In this document: positions 1 through 6,578 of the stretch, piece by piece
Numbering within the stretch: the stretch's first letter is position 1
How the letters are laid out: each line of letters begins with the position of its first letter
DNA from: Pseudomonadota bacterium
Lineage (GTDB): Bacteria > Pseudomonadota > Alphaproteobacteria > Sphingomonadales > Sphingomonadaceae
NCBI GenBank assembly: GCA_023422695.1
Contig: JAFAGN010000026.1
Location: 1-13,473, forward strand
Length of the DNA stretch: 13,473 nucleotides
Direction of reading: 5' to 3'
Translations under genes and position numbers: made by a program
The notes under the pieces: generated by a model
Told to the model about the DNA's origin: nothing
The model's input: the letters and a program-made list of their open reading frames with translations, nothing else
The model's database searches: none

Positions 1-148
1 CCCCCGCCGCGACGCTGATCGCGGCGCCGTCAGCCCCCGTCGCGAGGCGCTCGACCTCTGGTCCCAGCGGCGGCACCTGCGCCGCCACCGCGCCGCTCAG
101 CAACGCCAGCGCGGCGAGCGGCAACCAGCGCCACCGGTCAATAGCCAT
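1..148 (-). CDS. Predicted secreted protein, N-terminal part only (runs off window)
   Basis: An open frame starts at an ATG (complement of 146-148) and continues without a stop to the window edge, giving 49 codons. The N-terminus looks like a Sec signal peptide: a short charged segment (MAIDRWRW), a hydrophobic core (LPLAALALLSGAV) and a small-residue cleavage site near AVAA|Q, about residue 23. The mature part that is visible is Pro/Ala/Gly-rich and I do not recognise its family. The start codon lies inside the last codons of the upstream GST gene, an 11-nt overlap, which is typical of translationally coupled genes and supports it being real. The product is probably periplasmic or outer-membrane associated; its function cannot be inferred from the fragment. 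The frame was read directly from the reverse complement. Confidence 0.6.
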   Translation of the reverse strand, partial: MAIDRWRWLPLAALALLSGAVAAQVPPLGPEVERLATGADGAAISVAAG

Positions 149-788
149 AATAGGCACCGCCCTTTTCGCGCGCGCGCTGCCACGCCGGACGCGCGTGACA
201 CGCGTTGACGAAATTGGCGAGCTTCGGATAGCGCGGCGCCATGCCCTGCATGATCGCGATCTCGGCCGGAAAGCTCAGCATGATGTCTGCCGCCGACAGG
301 CTGTCGCCGATGAAATGCCCGTTCTCGCCAACGCGGCTCTCCATATAGGAAAAATGCGCGTCGAGTTGCTGGCTGATCCGCGGCTCGAGCGGCGCCGCCG
401 CCTCGCCCAGCCGCGCGGTATAGATGCGCAGCAGGATCGGGGTCATCGCCGACCCCTCGGCAAAATGCAGCCATTCGAGGTGGCTGACATGATCGTCGGT
501 GCCGCGCTCGGGGACGAGATGGCCGCCGCCATGCCGCTCGCACAGATATTCGGTGATCGCCCCCGATTCGATGATCACGCGGTCCCTCCCGCCGGAGGCG
601 GAATCGTGAGAGTCCGACAGCACCGGCGACTTGCCGAGTGGATGCACCGCGATCAGCTCGGGCGGTGCCAGATTGGTCACCGCGTCGCGATCGTAAAATT
701 TGATTTCGTATGGCGCGCCGATTTCCTCGAGCAGCCACAGGATGCGCTGCGAACGGCTGTTGTTCAGATGGTGGACGATCAGGCTCAT
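138..788 (-). CDS. Glutathione S-transferase family protein
   Basis: A 216-residue protein of normal length for cytosolic GSTs, which conjugate or reduce electrophiles and peroxides using glutathione. The N-terminal thioredoxin-like domain (about 1-90) starts MSLIVHHLNNSRSQRILWLL; the Ser/Asn residues at 10-13 sit where the glutathione-activating residue is found. A cis-Pro region (KSPVL) and the glutathione-binding ES pair (VIIESGAITEYL) follow. The all-helical C-terminal domain (about 98-216) contains the N-capping box and hydrophobic staple (LSAADIMLSF) and ends with the common PAWQRA segment. There is an insertion rich in Ser/Asp/Gly (SHDSASGGRD) between the Pro motif and the ES motif. 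A clear ribosome site (GAGGAGA) precedes the ATG. The gene starts 18 nt after the arginase-family gene and overlaps the next gene, so the three are probably cotranscribed. The physiological substrate is unknown. Confidence 0.93.
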   Translation of the reverse strand: MSLIVHHLNNSRSQRILWLLEEIGAPYEIKFYDRDAVTNLAPPELIAVHPLGKSPVLSDSHDSASGGRDRVIIESGAITEYLCERHGGGHLVPERGTDDHVSHLEWLHFAEGSAMTPILLRIYTARLGEAAAPLEPRISQQLDAHFSYMESRVGENGHFIGDSLSAADIMLSFPAEIAIMQGMAPRYPKLANFVNACHARPAWQRAREKGGAYYGY

Positions 789-806
789 ATTGCTCTCCTC
801 AAGCGG

Positions 807-1622
807 TCAGTTCGTGTAAGCGCCATTGCGGTCGATCAGCGCCGCCAGCTCGCGCACCAGCTTGGCACCCAGGATCGCGGTAACCTCGCCGATGTCGCGG
901 CCCGGATGATGCTCGACGATGTCGGCGCCGACGATCGGCGCGGTCTGCTTGTGCAGCACCGCCAGCACCTCGCGCACCGTCAGCCCGCCGGGCTCGGGAT
1001 GCGCAACGCCGGGCGCCGCCGACGGATCGATCCCGTCGAGGTCGATCGAGATATAGAGCGGGCCGTCCAGTACCGGCACGGCGTCAGGGGTGAATCCGGC
1101 CATCGGGATGATCTCGACCCCGAAACGCGCTGCCTGCTCGCGGCAATGTTTGTTGAGGGTGCGGATGCCGATCTGTACCAATCGCTTGGCATGGCCGCCT
1201 TCGCAGATGCGCGCAAAGGGCGAGGCATGGCTGCGCGGGTTGCCGGCGAAATCGTCGTAGAGATCGGGGTGCGCGTCGAAATGCAGGATGGTCACCGGCC
1301 CGAAGCAGGTGGCCGCCGCCTCGACCAGTGGAAAGGTCACCGCATGATCGCCGCCGAGCGCGAGCGGCACCTCACCATCCTCTTGCAGCATCACGACATG
1401 CCGCCGGATCGCCGCGTCGTCCTGCGCACTATCTTCGGTGAGCGGCAGATCGCCGTCGTCGGTGAACGCGATGTCGGTGCCGATTTCAGCGCCAAGCTCG
1501 CTCGCCATATTGCCGCGATCGCTGAACAGGGCCGCGCGGATCGCCGCGGGCCCGGCAGCGGCGCCGCGTTCGAAGCTGCTGTTGATATCGGTGGGCAGGC
1601 CAAAAAGGCGGATCGCAGGCAT
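807..1622 (-). CDS. Arginase/agmatinase family ureohydrolase
   Basis: A 271-residue binuclear-manganese hydrolase of the ureohydrolase superfamily, which splits a guanidino group to release urea from arginine, agmatine or a related compound. The metal ligands are all present: GGDH (H93), DAHPD (D116, H118, D120) and SIDLDGIDP (D194, D196). The segments LHFDAHPDLYDDF, SHASPFARI and GVAHPEPGGLT resemble, from memory, plant arginases and their bacterial agmatinase-like relatives, so the substrate is left open. I chose the ATG at 1622 (MPAIRLFGLP) because the family fold starts there. The frame stays open upstream to 1916, but that extension is encoded by palindromic repeat DNA and is low-complexity (Gly/Lys-rich), so it is not protein-like. 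A weak purine-rich site (AAGCGAG) precedes the start. It leads the cluster with the GST. Confidence 0.88.
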   Translation of the reverse strand: MPAIRLFGLPTDINSSFERGAAAGPAAIRAALFSDRGNMASELGAEIGTDIAFTDDGDLPLTEDSAQDDAAIRRHVVMLQEDGEVPLALGGDHAVTFPLVEAAATCFGPVTILHFDAHPDLYDDFAGNPRSHASPFARICEGGHAKRLVQIGIRTLNKHCREQAARFGVEIIPMAGFTPDAVPVLDGPLYISIDLDGIDPSAAPGVAHPEPGGLTVREVLAVLHKQTAPIVGADIVEHHPGRDIGEVTAILGAKLVRELAALIDRNGAYTN

Positions 1623-1748
1623 GGCTCGCTTGTAACTGTTGGCCGGGCGCGCGCAAGGCGCGGTGCGGGCGATTGCGTTGGACAGACGACGTCCGACGCC
1701 AATGTGAATGGACCCCGGGCAACCGCCCCCGCCGCCCTTCCCACCCCC

Positions 1749-1826
1749 GTTCGCATCGAGCGAAGTCGAGATGCCGCGCGGGACTGTGCATGGCTTCTGG
1801 GTGTCTCGACTTCGCTCGACACGAAC
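1749..1826. repeat. Long inverted repeat (intergenic palindromic element)
   Basis: Two 26-base arms, 1749-1774 and 1801-1826, are inverted copies. They share a perfect 16-base core, TCGAGCGAAGTCGAGA, and an outer GTTCG; they differ only in two dinucleotides, CA/TG on one side of the core and TG/CA on the other, so 22 of 26 positions match. The 26-base spacer would form the loop. The arrangement matches the kind of dispersed palindromic element found between genes in sphingomonads. As RNA it would form a strong hairpin in either direction, so it could also end transcription or protect an mRNA end. Confidence 0.75.
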
Positions 1827-1878
1827 GAACGCGCAAAGGCGTCCTCCAACGATCGAAATCACGATGGCTTCCATCGTC

Positions 1879-1897
1879 GTCCCGGCAAAGGCGGGAC
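1879..1897. repeat. Short palindromic repeat, GTCCCG...CGGGAC
   Basis: GTCCCGGCAAAGGCGGGAC is an imperfect palindrome with six-base arms around a seven-base centre. Its plus-strand translation includes VPAKAG, a peptide often seen when dispersed intergenic repeats of proteobacteria are mistaken for coding DNA. It lies 53 bases from the larger inverted repeat and may belong to the same composite element. Confidence 0.55.
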
Positions 1898-1934
1898 AGG
1901 CTAGATTACCGACCAATTTTGAAGGTCGCGCAAA

Positions 1935-2339
1935 CTAAATTCGTGAGCGTCGGAGCTTTTCGAGACGGTTTACCCGGGCATTTTCTTTCAAATACCCGCG
2001 ATAGGCTTGATGAAGCCTGAGAGGATCGAATAGACCTCTCCGAACTATCTGTGTTCGAGGTTCTTCGCGATCAATCGCCCGTAGAAGTTTATGGCTGTTT
2101 CGACCAATTAGCCAGCGTCCGGGGAAGAATCCCGATCCTGCGCCCCTGAAATACTGCAAGCATTCGCGCTGAGATGGCTTTGCACCCTGCTGCACCCATC
2201 GGCGCATAGCCCTCACTTTCGAAATATAGGATTGGCCGCCTAGCGCGCGAACCATGTTTGCTGGCGTGCGCGATTTATGCCCGAAATGACATTGCCAGCG
2301 GAATCTATATTCTTCGAGGTTTAGATCGAGCCAACTCAT
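1935..2339 (-). CDS. Hypothetical protein in low-GC DNA
   Basis: An open frame of 134 codons from an ATG at 2339 to a TAG. I do not recognise the family. The product is very basic (many Arg and Lys), contains three Trp and several Cys/His (CHFGHKS), and shows no signal peptide or membrane segment. Base composition is around 50% GC by eye, against roughly two-thirds in the neighbours, and it uses A/T-ending codons that those genes avoid. This points to recent acquisition or a decaying element rather than old core DNA. The ribosome site is poor (TAGGATG, with AGGA touching the start). An alternative is that this is simply noncoding AT-rich DNA, in which a frame of this length is less easily dismissed than in GC-rich DNA. 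A basic, Trp-containing protein could bind nucleic acid, but nothing in the sequence proves it. Confidence 0.4.
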   Translation of the reverse strand: MSWLDLNLEEYRFRWQCHFGHKSRTPANMVRALGGQSYISKVRAMRRWVQQGAKPSQRECLQYFRGAGSGFFPGRWLIGRNSHKLLRAIDREEPRTQIVRRGLFDPLRLHQAYRGYLKENARVNRLEKLRRSRI

Positions 2340-2452
2340 CCTAATCGCACTGATCGATACAAGTTAAAGGCAAGTTTCCGCACGAGAACGGACAATGCCG
2401 TTGTTAGCCAACACGGCCGCAACAGCACAAAAAGGTCAACGGTCGACGGGTC

Positions 2453-2480
2453 CACCTGCGGGGAGAGGGGCGTGCAGGTG
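2453..2480. repeat. Small inverted repeat CACCTGC/GCAGGTG
   Basis: Seven-base perfect arms CACCTGC (2453-2459) and GCAGGTG (2474-2480) flank a 14-base G-rich loop, in the 217-base gap between the hypothetical ORF and recA. It lies beyond the recA terminator. No gene is apparent in 2340-2520; a 74-codon minus frame there (2336-2560) has no family features and would span the recA terminator. Confidence 0.35.
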
Positions 2481-2520
2481 CCCATGGTTACAAGGGGGGC
2501 AAAAGACCCGCCGCCGTTTC

Positions 2521-2549
2521 CCGGTCGGCGCCAAAGGGGCGCCGACCGG
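2521..2549 (-). terminator. recA transcription terminator
   Basis: A perfect 12-base-pair stem, CCGGTCGGCGCC (2521-2532) paired with GGCGCCGACCGG (2538-2549), around a five-base loop, begins 7 nt after the recA stop codon. On the minus strand it is followed after about 16 nt by a short T run (TCTTTTG), so the U-tract is weak and displaced. The stem is strong enough to work as an intrinsic terminator or as a 3'-end stabiliser. Confidence 0.75.
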
Positions 2550-2556
2550 ATCGGGA

Positions 2557-3636
2557 TCAATTACCGTCGTCGCCGTCCTCGTCGGAGCCGACCATCATTT
2601 CTTCGGCCACCGCGTCGGTGCGGCTGCGGATCGCGGTTTCGAGCCGTTCGCGCAGTTCGGGGTTTTCGGTCAGGAAATTCTTCGCATTTTCGCGGCCCTG
2701 GCCGATGCGGATCGAATCATAGCTGAACCAGGCGCCCGATTTCTCGACCAGCCCGGCCTTGACGCCGATATCGAGGATTTCACCGATCTTGGAAATGCCC
2801 TGGCCATACATGATGTCGAATTCGACCTGCTTGAATGGCGGCGCGACCTTGTTCTTCACCACCTTGACCTTGGTCGTGTTGCCGACGATTTCGTCGCCAT
2901 TCTTGATCTGGCCGGTCCGGCGGATGTCGAGGCGGACCGAGGCGTAGAATTTGAGCGCATTGCCGCCCGTCGTCGTTTCGGGGTTGCCGTACATCACGCC
3001 GATTTTCATGCGCAGCTGGTTGATGAAGATCACCATGCAGCGCGAGCGGCTGATCGAACCGGTGAGCTTGCGCAGCGATTGCGACATCAGACGCGCTTGC
3101 AGACCAACATGGCTGTCGCCCATCTCGCCCTCGATTTCGGCGCGCGGGACGAGCGCGGCGACCGAGTCGACGACGAGGACGTCGATCGCGTTCGAGCGCA
3201 CCAGCGTGTCGACGATTTCGAGCGCCTGTTCGCCGGTGTCCGGCTGCGACACGATCAGTTCGTCGATATTGACGCCCAGCTTGCGCGCATAGACCGGGTC
3301 GAGCGCATGTTCGGCATCGACGAAGGCGACGGTGCCGCCGGTTTTCTGGGCTTCCGCGAGCGTGTGCAGCGCCAGCGTCGTCTTGCCCGAGCTTTCGGGG
3401 CCGTAGATTTCGATCACGCGCCCGCGCGGCAGACCGCCAACGCCGAGCGCGATGTCGAGGCCGAGCGAACCGGTCGAGATCGCCTCGACCTGCATCGCTT
3501 CCTTCGAGCCCAATTTCATCACCGAGCCCTTACCAAAGGCGCGGTCGATCTGCGCGAGCGCGGCGTCCAGCGCCTTTTGCCTGTCCGTGTTGTTCACTGA
3601 TTTCCCCGATTCGACGAGTGACAATTGACCGGCCAT
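2557..3636 (-). CDS. recA: Recombinase RecA
   Basis: A 359-residue RecA, the ATP-dependent strand-exchange protein that also triggers LexA self-cleavage during the SOS response. Seen in sequence: the Walker A loop GPESSGKTT (79-87), the catalytic Glu in DAEHA (E109), Walker B VLVVDS (D157), the DNA-binding L2 region beginning FINQLRMKIGVMYGNPETTT, and the acidic C-terminal tail (GSDEDGDDGN). Length and motifs are normal for the family. The ATG at 3636 is well supported by the ribosome site AGGAAAGGA about 7 nt upstream. A 128-nt gap with a LexA box separates it from the receiver gene, and a strong hairpin follows the stop. Regulation by LexA is expected; weak read-through from the cckA cluster is also possible, since only a short CGCG/CGCG hairpin lies between them. 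Confidence 0.99.
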   Translation of the reverse strand: MAGQLSLVESGKSVNNTDRQKALDAALAQIDRAFGKGSVMKLGSKEAMQVEAISTGSLGLDIALGVGGLPRGRVIEIYGPESSGKTTLALHTLAEAQKTGGTVAFVDAEHALDPVYARKLGVNIDELIVSQPDTGEQALEIVDTLVRSNAIDVLVVDSVAALVPRAEIEGEMGDSHVGLQARLMSQSLRKLTGSISRSRCMVIFINQLRMKIGVMYGNPETTTGGNALKFYASVRLDIRRTGQIKNGDEIVGNTTKVKVVKNKVAPPFKQVEFDIMYGQGISKIGEILDIGVKAGLVEKSGAWFSYDSIRIGQGRENAKNFLTENPELRERLETAIRSRTDAVAEEMMVGSDEDGDDGN

Positions 3637-3689
3637 GTGCCGTCCTTTCCTGCTCTAAAGCGAAGGCTGAACCACCGCAACGCCGGAAC

Positions 3690-3718
3690 GATGTACGACA
3701 TTTGTTCTAGTAGAACAA
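3690..3718 (-). promoter_or_regulatory. Candidate recA promoter
   Basis: On the minus strand, TTGTTC (3718-3713) and TACATC (3695-3690) are separated by 17 nt, a possible -35/-10 pair that would start transcription near 3683 and give a leader of about 47 nt. The match to sigma-70 consensus is only about half at each box. The support comes from position: the -35 lies inside the LexA box, which would explain repression. Confidence 0.35.
3702..3718. promoter_or_regulatory. Perfect palindrome overlapping the recA SOS box
   Basis: TTGTTCTAGTAGAACAA has two perfect eight-base arms around one central base. Its right arm contains the same GAAC that forms half of the SOS box at 3713-3727. A dimeric repressor could bind here as an inverted site, as opposed to the direct-repeat SOS box. 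Whether it is an additional LexA site, another regulator's operator, or chance is not decided by sequence. Confidence 0.4.
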
Positions 3719-3727
3719 GAGAGGAAC
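3713..3727 (-). promoter_or_regulatory. LexA (SOS) box of recA
   Basis: The plus strand reads GAAC-AAGAGAG-GAAC, which on the recA strand is GTTC-N7-GTTC, an exact match to the established alphaproteobacterial LexA direct-repeat box. It lies 77-91 bases upstream of the recA start codon, in the position of the promoter. This supports LexA-controlled recA expression in this organism. Confidence 0.88.
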
Positions 3728-3764
3728 AAAATTTATTTGCGCTATCGTCGCGGGGCGCGGAGGG

Positions 3765-4115
3765 CTAGCCCCCAAACTCGCTCAACGCCGCTTCGATATC
3801 GCTGATCCTGAATGGTTTGGCGACCAAGGTCCGGTGCGCATGCGCCGGCGGCAGGATGTCGCCGCCGCCCGAGGTGAACGCAAAGGGGATGCCGCGTTCG
3901 GCAAGCGCGTCAGCAACCGGCCACCCCTTGTCGTCGCCCAGATTGATGTCGACCAGCGCGCCGCCCAGCGGCTCGGCGGCGATGATCGCCAGCGCTTCGT
4001 CCTTGCTTGACGCCTGCGCCGGTTCGGGAAGGCCCAGCGCGTCGAACATGTCGGCCAGCATCATGCCGATCAGCACATCGTCCTCGACAAGCAGGATACG
4101 CAGATTGTCAGCCAT
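3765..4115 (-). CDS. Stand-alone response-regulator receiver protein
   Basis: A 116-residue single receiver (REC) domain with no output domain. The acidic pocket D12/D13 (VEDD), phospho-acceptor D56 (ALVDINLG), T81/S82 switch region and K100 (AKPF) are all present, so it should accept a phosphoryl group. The sequence GIPFAFTSGGG resembles the PFxFATGY motif of FAT GUY single-domain regulators such as Sphingomonas SdrG, but three motif residues differ. Its ATG overlaps the last codons of cckA by 8 nt, so it is very likely cotranslated with that kinase. By analogy it may take phosphate from CckA or a partner, act as a phosphate sink, or signal through protein contacts; which one is inference. 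It is too divergent for me to call it DivK or CpdR. Confidence 0.9.
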   Translation of the reverse strand: MADNLRILLVEDDVLIGMMLADMFDALGLPEPAQASSKDEALAIIAAEPLGGALVDINLGDDKGWPVADALAERGIPFAFTSGGGDILPPAHAHRTLVAKPFRISDIEAALSEFGG

Positions 4116-6555
4116 TTTTCATCCTGTGTGCCGCATCGTCGAGCGCCGCCGACGTCGCCTCGGCCAGCTGCGCGACCGAAAAGGGTTTGGGCAGGAATGC
4201 CACATCGTCGATGTTGATCGACTGGCGCAATTGCTCCTCGGCATAGCCCGACATGAACAGCACCGGCAGATCGGGCCGCTTGGCGCGCAGCGCGCGCACC
4301 ATCGCGGGGCCGTCCATCGTCGGCATCACCACATCGCTGATGATCAGATCGACCTCGGCCATCTGGGCAAAGCGTTCGAGACCCTCCTCGCCCTGCGACG
4401 CGGTGATCACCGTATAGCCCGCGCGGGTCAGCGCGCGCTCGGCGACCGCGCGCACCATATCCTCGTCCTCGACGAGCAGGATCGTGCCGCTGCCCCACTG
4501 GCTTTTCTTGGGTTTGGCCGGCGGCGCGGCGATCACCGGCGTGTCGCTGCCGCTGCGATGCACGGGCAGATAGATGGTAAAGCTGGTCCCCTGCCCCGGC
4601 TTGCTGTCGGCAAAGATAAAGCCCGCCGATTGCTTGATGATCCCGTACACGGTCGACAGGCCCAGCCCCGTTCCCTTGCCGACATCCTTGGTGGTGAAAA
4701 AGGGTTCGAAGATTTTGGGCAGCACGTCGGGGGCGATGCCGGTGCCGGTGTCGCTGACCCGGAGCGCGCAATAATCGGCGGGGGGCATGAATTCATTGCC
4801 CATCTGGCGCACGTCGGCCGCCGACACCGGATAGGTTTCGATGGTCAGCGTCCCGCCGCCGGGCATCGCGTCGCGCGCATTGACGGCCAGATTGATGATC
4901 ACCTGTTCCAGCTGCCCCGGGTCGGCGCGCACCGCGCCCAGCCCGCGGCCATGATGGACCGCCAGTTGCACCGTCTCACCGATCAACCGCTTGAGCAGGT
5001 GCGACACCTCCGAAATCACGTCGGGCAGTTGCAGGATCTGCGGGCGCAGCGTCTGCTGGCGCGAAAAGGCGAGCAATTGCCGCGTCAGGCTGGCGGCGCG
5101 ATTGGCGTTGCTGCGGATCTGCTGGATGTCGTCATAATCGCTGTCGCCGGGCGTGTGGCGCATCAGCATCAGGTCGCAGGCACCCAGAATGGCGGTCAGG
5201 ATATTGTTGAAATCATGCGCGACGCCGCCCGCCAGCTGGCCGACCGCCTGCATCTTCGACGCCTGCGCCACCTGGCGCTTCAGTCGCGATTCCTCGCTCG
5301 AATCCTTCAGGCTCAGCAGCACCGCCGCCTCGCCCAGCCCGCGCACCCCGACGACGCGCATCGACACCGGCTCGCCGCTTTGCCCCGCCAGCCGGATCGA
5401 CAGGTCACCGCCGACCTGCTGGCCGCTGCTGTGGCGACGGATCATGTCGGCGAGCGGCCCCTTGTCCTCGCCAACGACGATGTCGCCGGGATAGCGCGGC
5501 ATCTTGCTATCGCCGAGGTTCGCGGCGCGCACGAAAGCGCGGTTCATATAGAGGAAGCGCCCGTCGCGATCGACCATCGCCAGCCCGAACGGGAGCAGCG
5601 ACAGCAAGGTTTCGACGTAGGTTTGCGCGGTGCCGCGGTCGGTCGGCCCCATTTCTTCGTCGAGCAGCGCGAGCAGCACGGGGGTGTTGCTGTCGGCGGG
5701 GGCGAGCGGGATCTGCAGCATCCGGACCGGGGTCGCCCGGTCGCCCTCGCGCGCGAAATACAGCGCGCCCGCATCGTCGACGCGCAGCATCGGGGCGACG
5801 TCGCGACCGGCATAATGGCCCGCATCATCCTCGCCCAGGGCGCGCAGCAAAAACGCCTGATTGGCGATGCGCAGCCGCCCTTCGGCGTTGACCAGCGCCG
5901 CCATCACCCCTGCATGACTGAGCGTGCGACCCGCCGGCCCATCGAGGTGTCGGGTGATTTCAGAGGCGAGATCGAGCCGTTCGAGCGCCGAAAAACGCCA
6001 CACGAGATAGTCATCGGCCTGACCGGTCCGCGTCACCTGCGCGCGCAATTGCAGCGGGCCGATCGCCAGCTCGTCGGCGCGCCCCTCGCCGTCGCGCCAC
6101 GCGATCCGCCCAGCATTTTTCAGCAGGTCGGCGCCGCGTCCTTCCAGCGGCAATCCCGGCGGGGTGACGAAGCCGCCCATCCAGGTACCGAACAGGTCGT
6201 TGGCGCACACCATGCGCCCGGCGCGGTCGGTGACCGCGATCGCCACATCATCGTGATTGACCGCCTGGCGCAGCATCGTCCAGTCGGGCGCCACCGCCTC
6301 GCCCGCCACGGCGGCCGGGAACAGCCGCCGCGCGAGCAAGACACCCCCCGCCGCGACCGCCAGCCCGGCAAGGAACCCCGCGGCCAGGACCGCTTCGCTG
6401 GTTGCCCAGAATAGCAGCCCGGCGGAAAACAGCGCCAGTCCGCCCAGCATCGCCATATCGATGCGCGACAGGCCGACCGGCACCGCAAGCGGGCCGGCGG
6501 CGCCCGCCCCCCTGATGAAATCACCATCAGCAGAGGGCAGGCTTTGCGCGGTCAA
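4108..6555 (-). CDS. cckA: Hybrid sensor histidine kinase CckA
   Basis: An 815-residue membrane-anchored hybrid kinase. In alphaproteobacteria CckA passes phosphate through ChpT to the cell-cycle regulator CtrA and to CpdR, and can reverse the flow. Domains in order: two membrane helices (about 34-52 and 55-75), PAS-like regions (about 90-200 and 310-425), the HisKA helix with phospho-acceptor H447 (GGVAHDFNNILTAIL), an ATPase domain with N559 (NLAVNARDAM), D602 (DTGTGIAP) and the GTGLGLSTVYGI box, then a C-terminal receiver with D741 (IISDVVMP) and K790 (LPKPF). All catalytic residues are intact. The frame starts with TTG at 6555; there is no ATG until M34, which would fall at the first membrane helix, and GTG at V25 is another option. 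It begins 23 nt after the M13 peptidase and overlaps the receiver gene. Confidence 0.96.
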   Translation of the reverse strand: MTAQSLPSADGDFIRGAGAAGPLAVPVGLSRIDMAMLGGLALFSAGLLFWATSEAVLAAGFLAGLAVAAGGVLLARRLFPAAVAGEAVAPDWTMLRQAVNHDDVAIAVTDRAGRMVCANDLFGTWMGGFVTPPGLPLEGRGADLLKNAGRIAWRDGEGRADELAIGPLQLRAQVTRTGQADDYLVWRFSALERLDLASEITRHLDGPAGRTLSHAGVMAALVNAEGRLRIANQAFLLRALGEDDAGHYAGRDVAPMLRVDDAGALYFAREGDRATPVRMLQIPLAPADSNTPVLLALLDEEMGPTDRGTAQTYVETLLSLLPFGLAMVDRDGRFLYMNRAFVRAANLGDSKMPRYPGDIVVGEDKGPLADMIRRHSSGQQVGGDLSIRLAGQSGEPVSMRVVGVRGLGEAAVLLSLKDSSEESRLKRQVAQASKMQAVGQLAGGVAHDFNNILTAILGACDLMLMRHTPGDSDYDDIQQIRSNANRAASLTRQLLAFSRQQTLRPQILQLPDVISEVSHLLKRLIGETVQLAVHHGRGLGAVRADPGQLEQVIINLAVNARDAMPGGGTLTIETYPVSAADVRQMGNEFMPPADYCALRVSDTGTGIAPDVLPKIFEPFFTTKDVGKGTGLGLSTVYGIIKQSAGFIFADSKPGQGTSFTIYLPVHRSGSDTPVIAAPPAKPKKSQWGSGTILLVEDEDMVRAVAERALTRAGYTVITASQGEEGLERFAQMAEVDLIISDVVMPTMDGPAMVRALRAKRPDLPVLFMSGYAEEQLRQSINIDDVAFLPKPFSVAQLAEATSAALDDAAHRMKNG

Positions 6556-6578
6556 TGACAGACTTTCTGTTCAGCGCG

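Larger units (their letters stand above)
1623..1934. other. Intergenic region with palindromic repeats
   Basis: A 312-base stretch without a convincing gene, upstream of the arginase-family gene. It is covered by open frames on both strands, but these translate to repeat-derived Arg/Ser-rich peptides (for example SRDTQK, CLDFARHERT) with no domain. It contains the 26-base inverted repeat at 1749-1826, the GTCCCG hairpin at 1879-1897 and a C-rich run near 1724-1748. The promoter of the arginase-family cluster should lie in the part nearest 1622, but I could not identify convincing -35/-10 boxes. Confidence 0.7.

Noticed and set aside
195..1904. A 569-codon plus-strand frame opposite the GST and arginase-family genes
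   Set aside because: It is the mirror of two recognisable enzymes, and its Arg/Ala/His-rich translation shows no family features.
1623..1916. A 98-residue N-terminal extension of the arginase-family protein
   Set aside because: It is encoded by palindromic repeat DNA, and the family fold starts at the ATG at 1622.
2336..2560. A 74-codon minus-strand frame ending four bases into the hypothetical ORF
   Set aside because: It spans the recA terminator stem and has no family features; the ATGA overlap looks accidental.
2395..3600. A 401-codon plus-strand frame opposite recA
   Set aside because: It runs antisense to a canonical recA and through its terminator hairpin; the peptide is low-complexity.
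3817..6414. An 865-codon open frame on the plus strand opposite cckA and the receiver gene
   Set aside because: It is antisense to two intact genes with every catalytic motif, and its translation is His/Arg/Gln-rich with no domain. Strong G/C third positions produce such long shadow frames in high-GC DNA.
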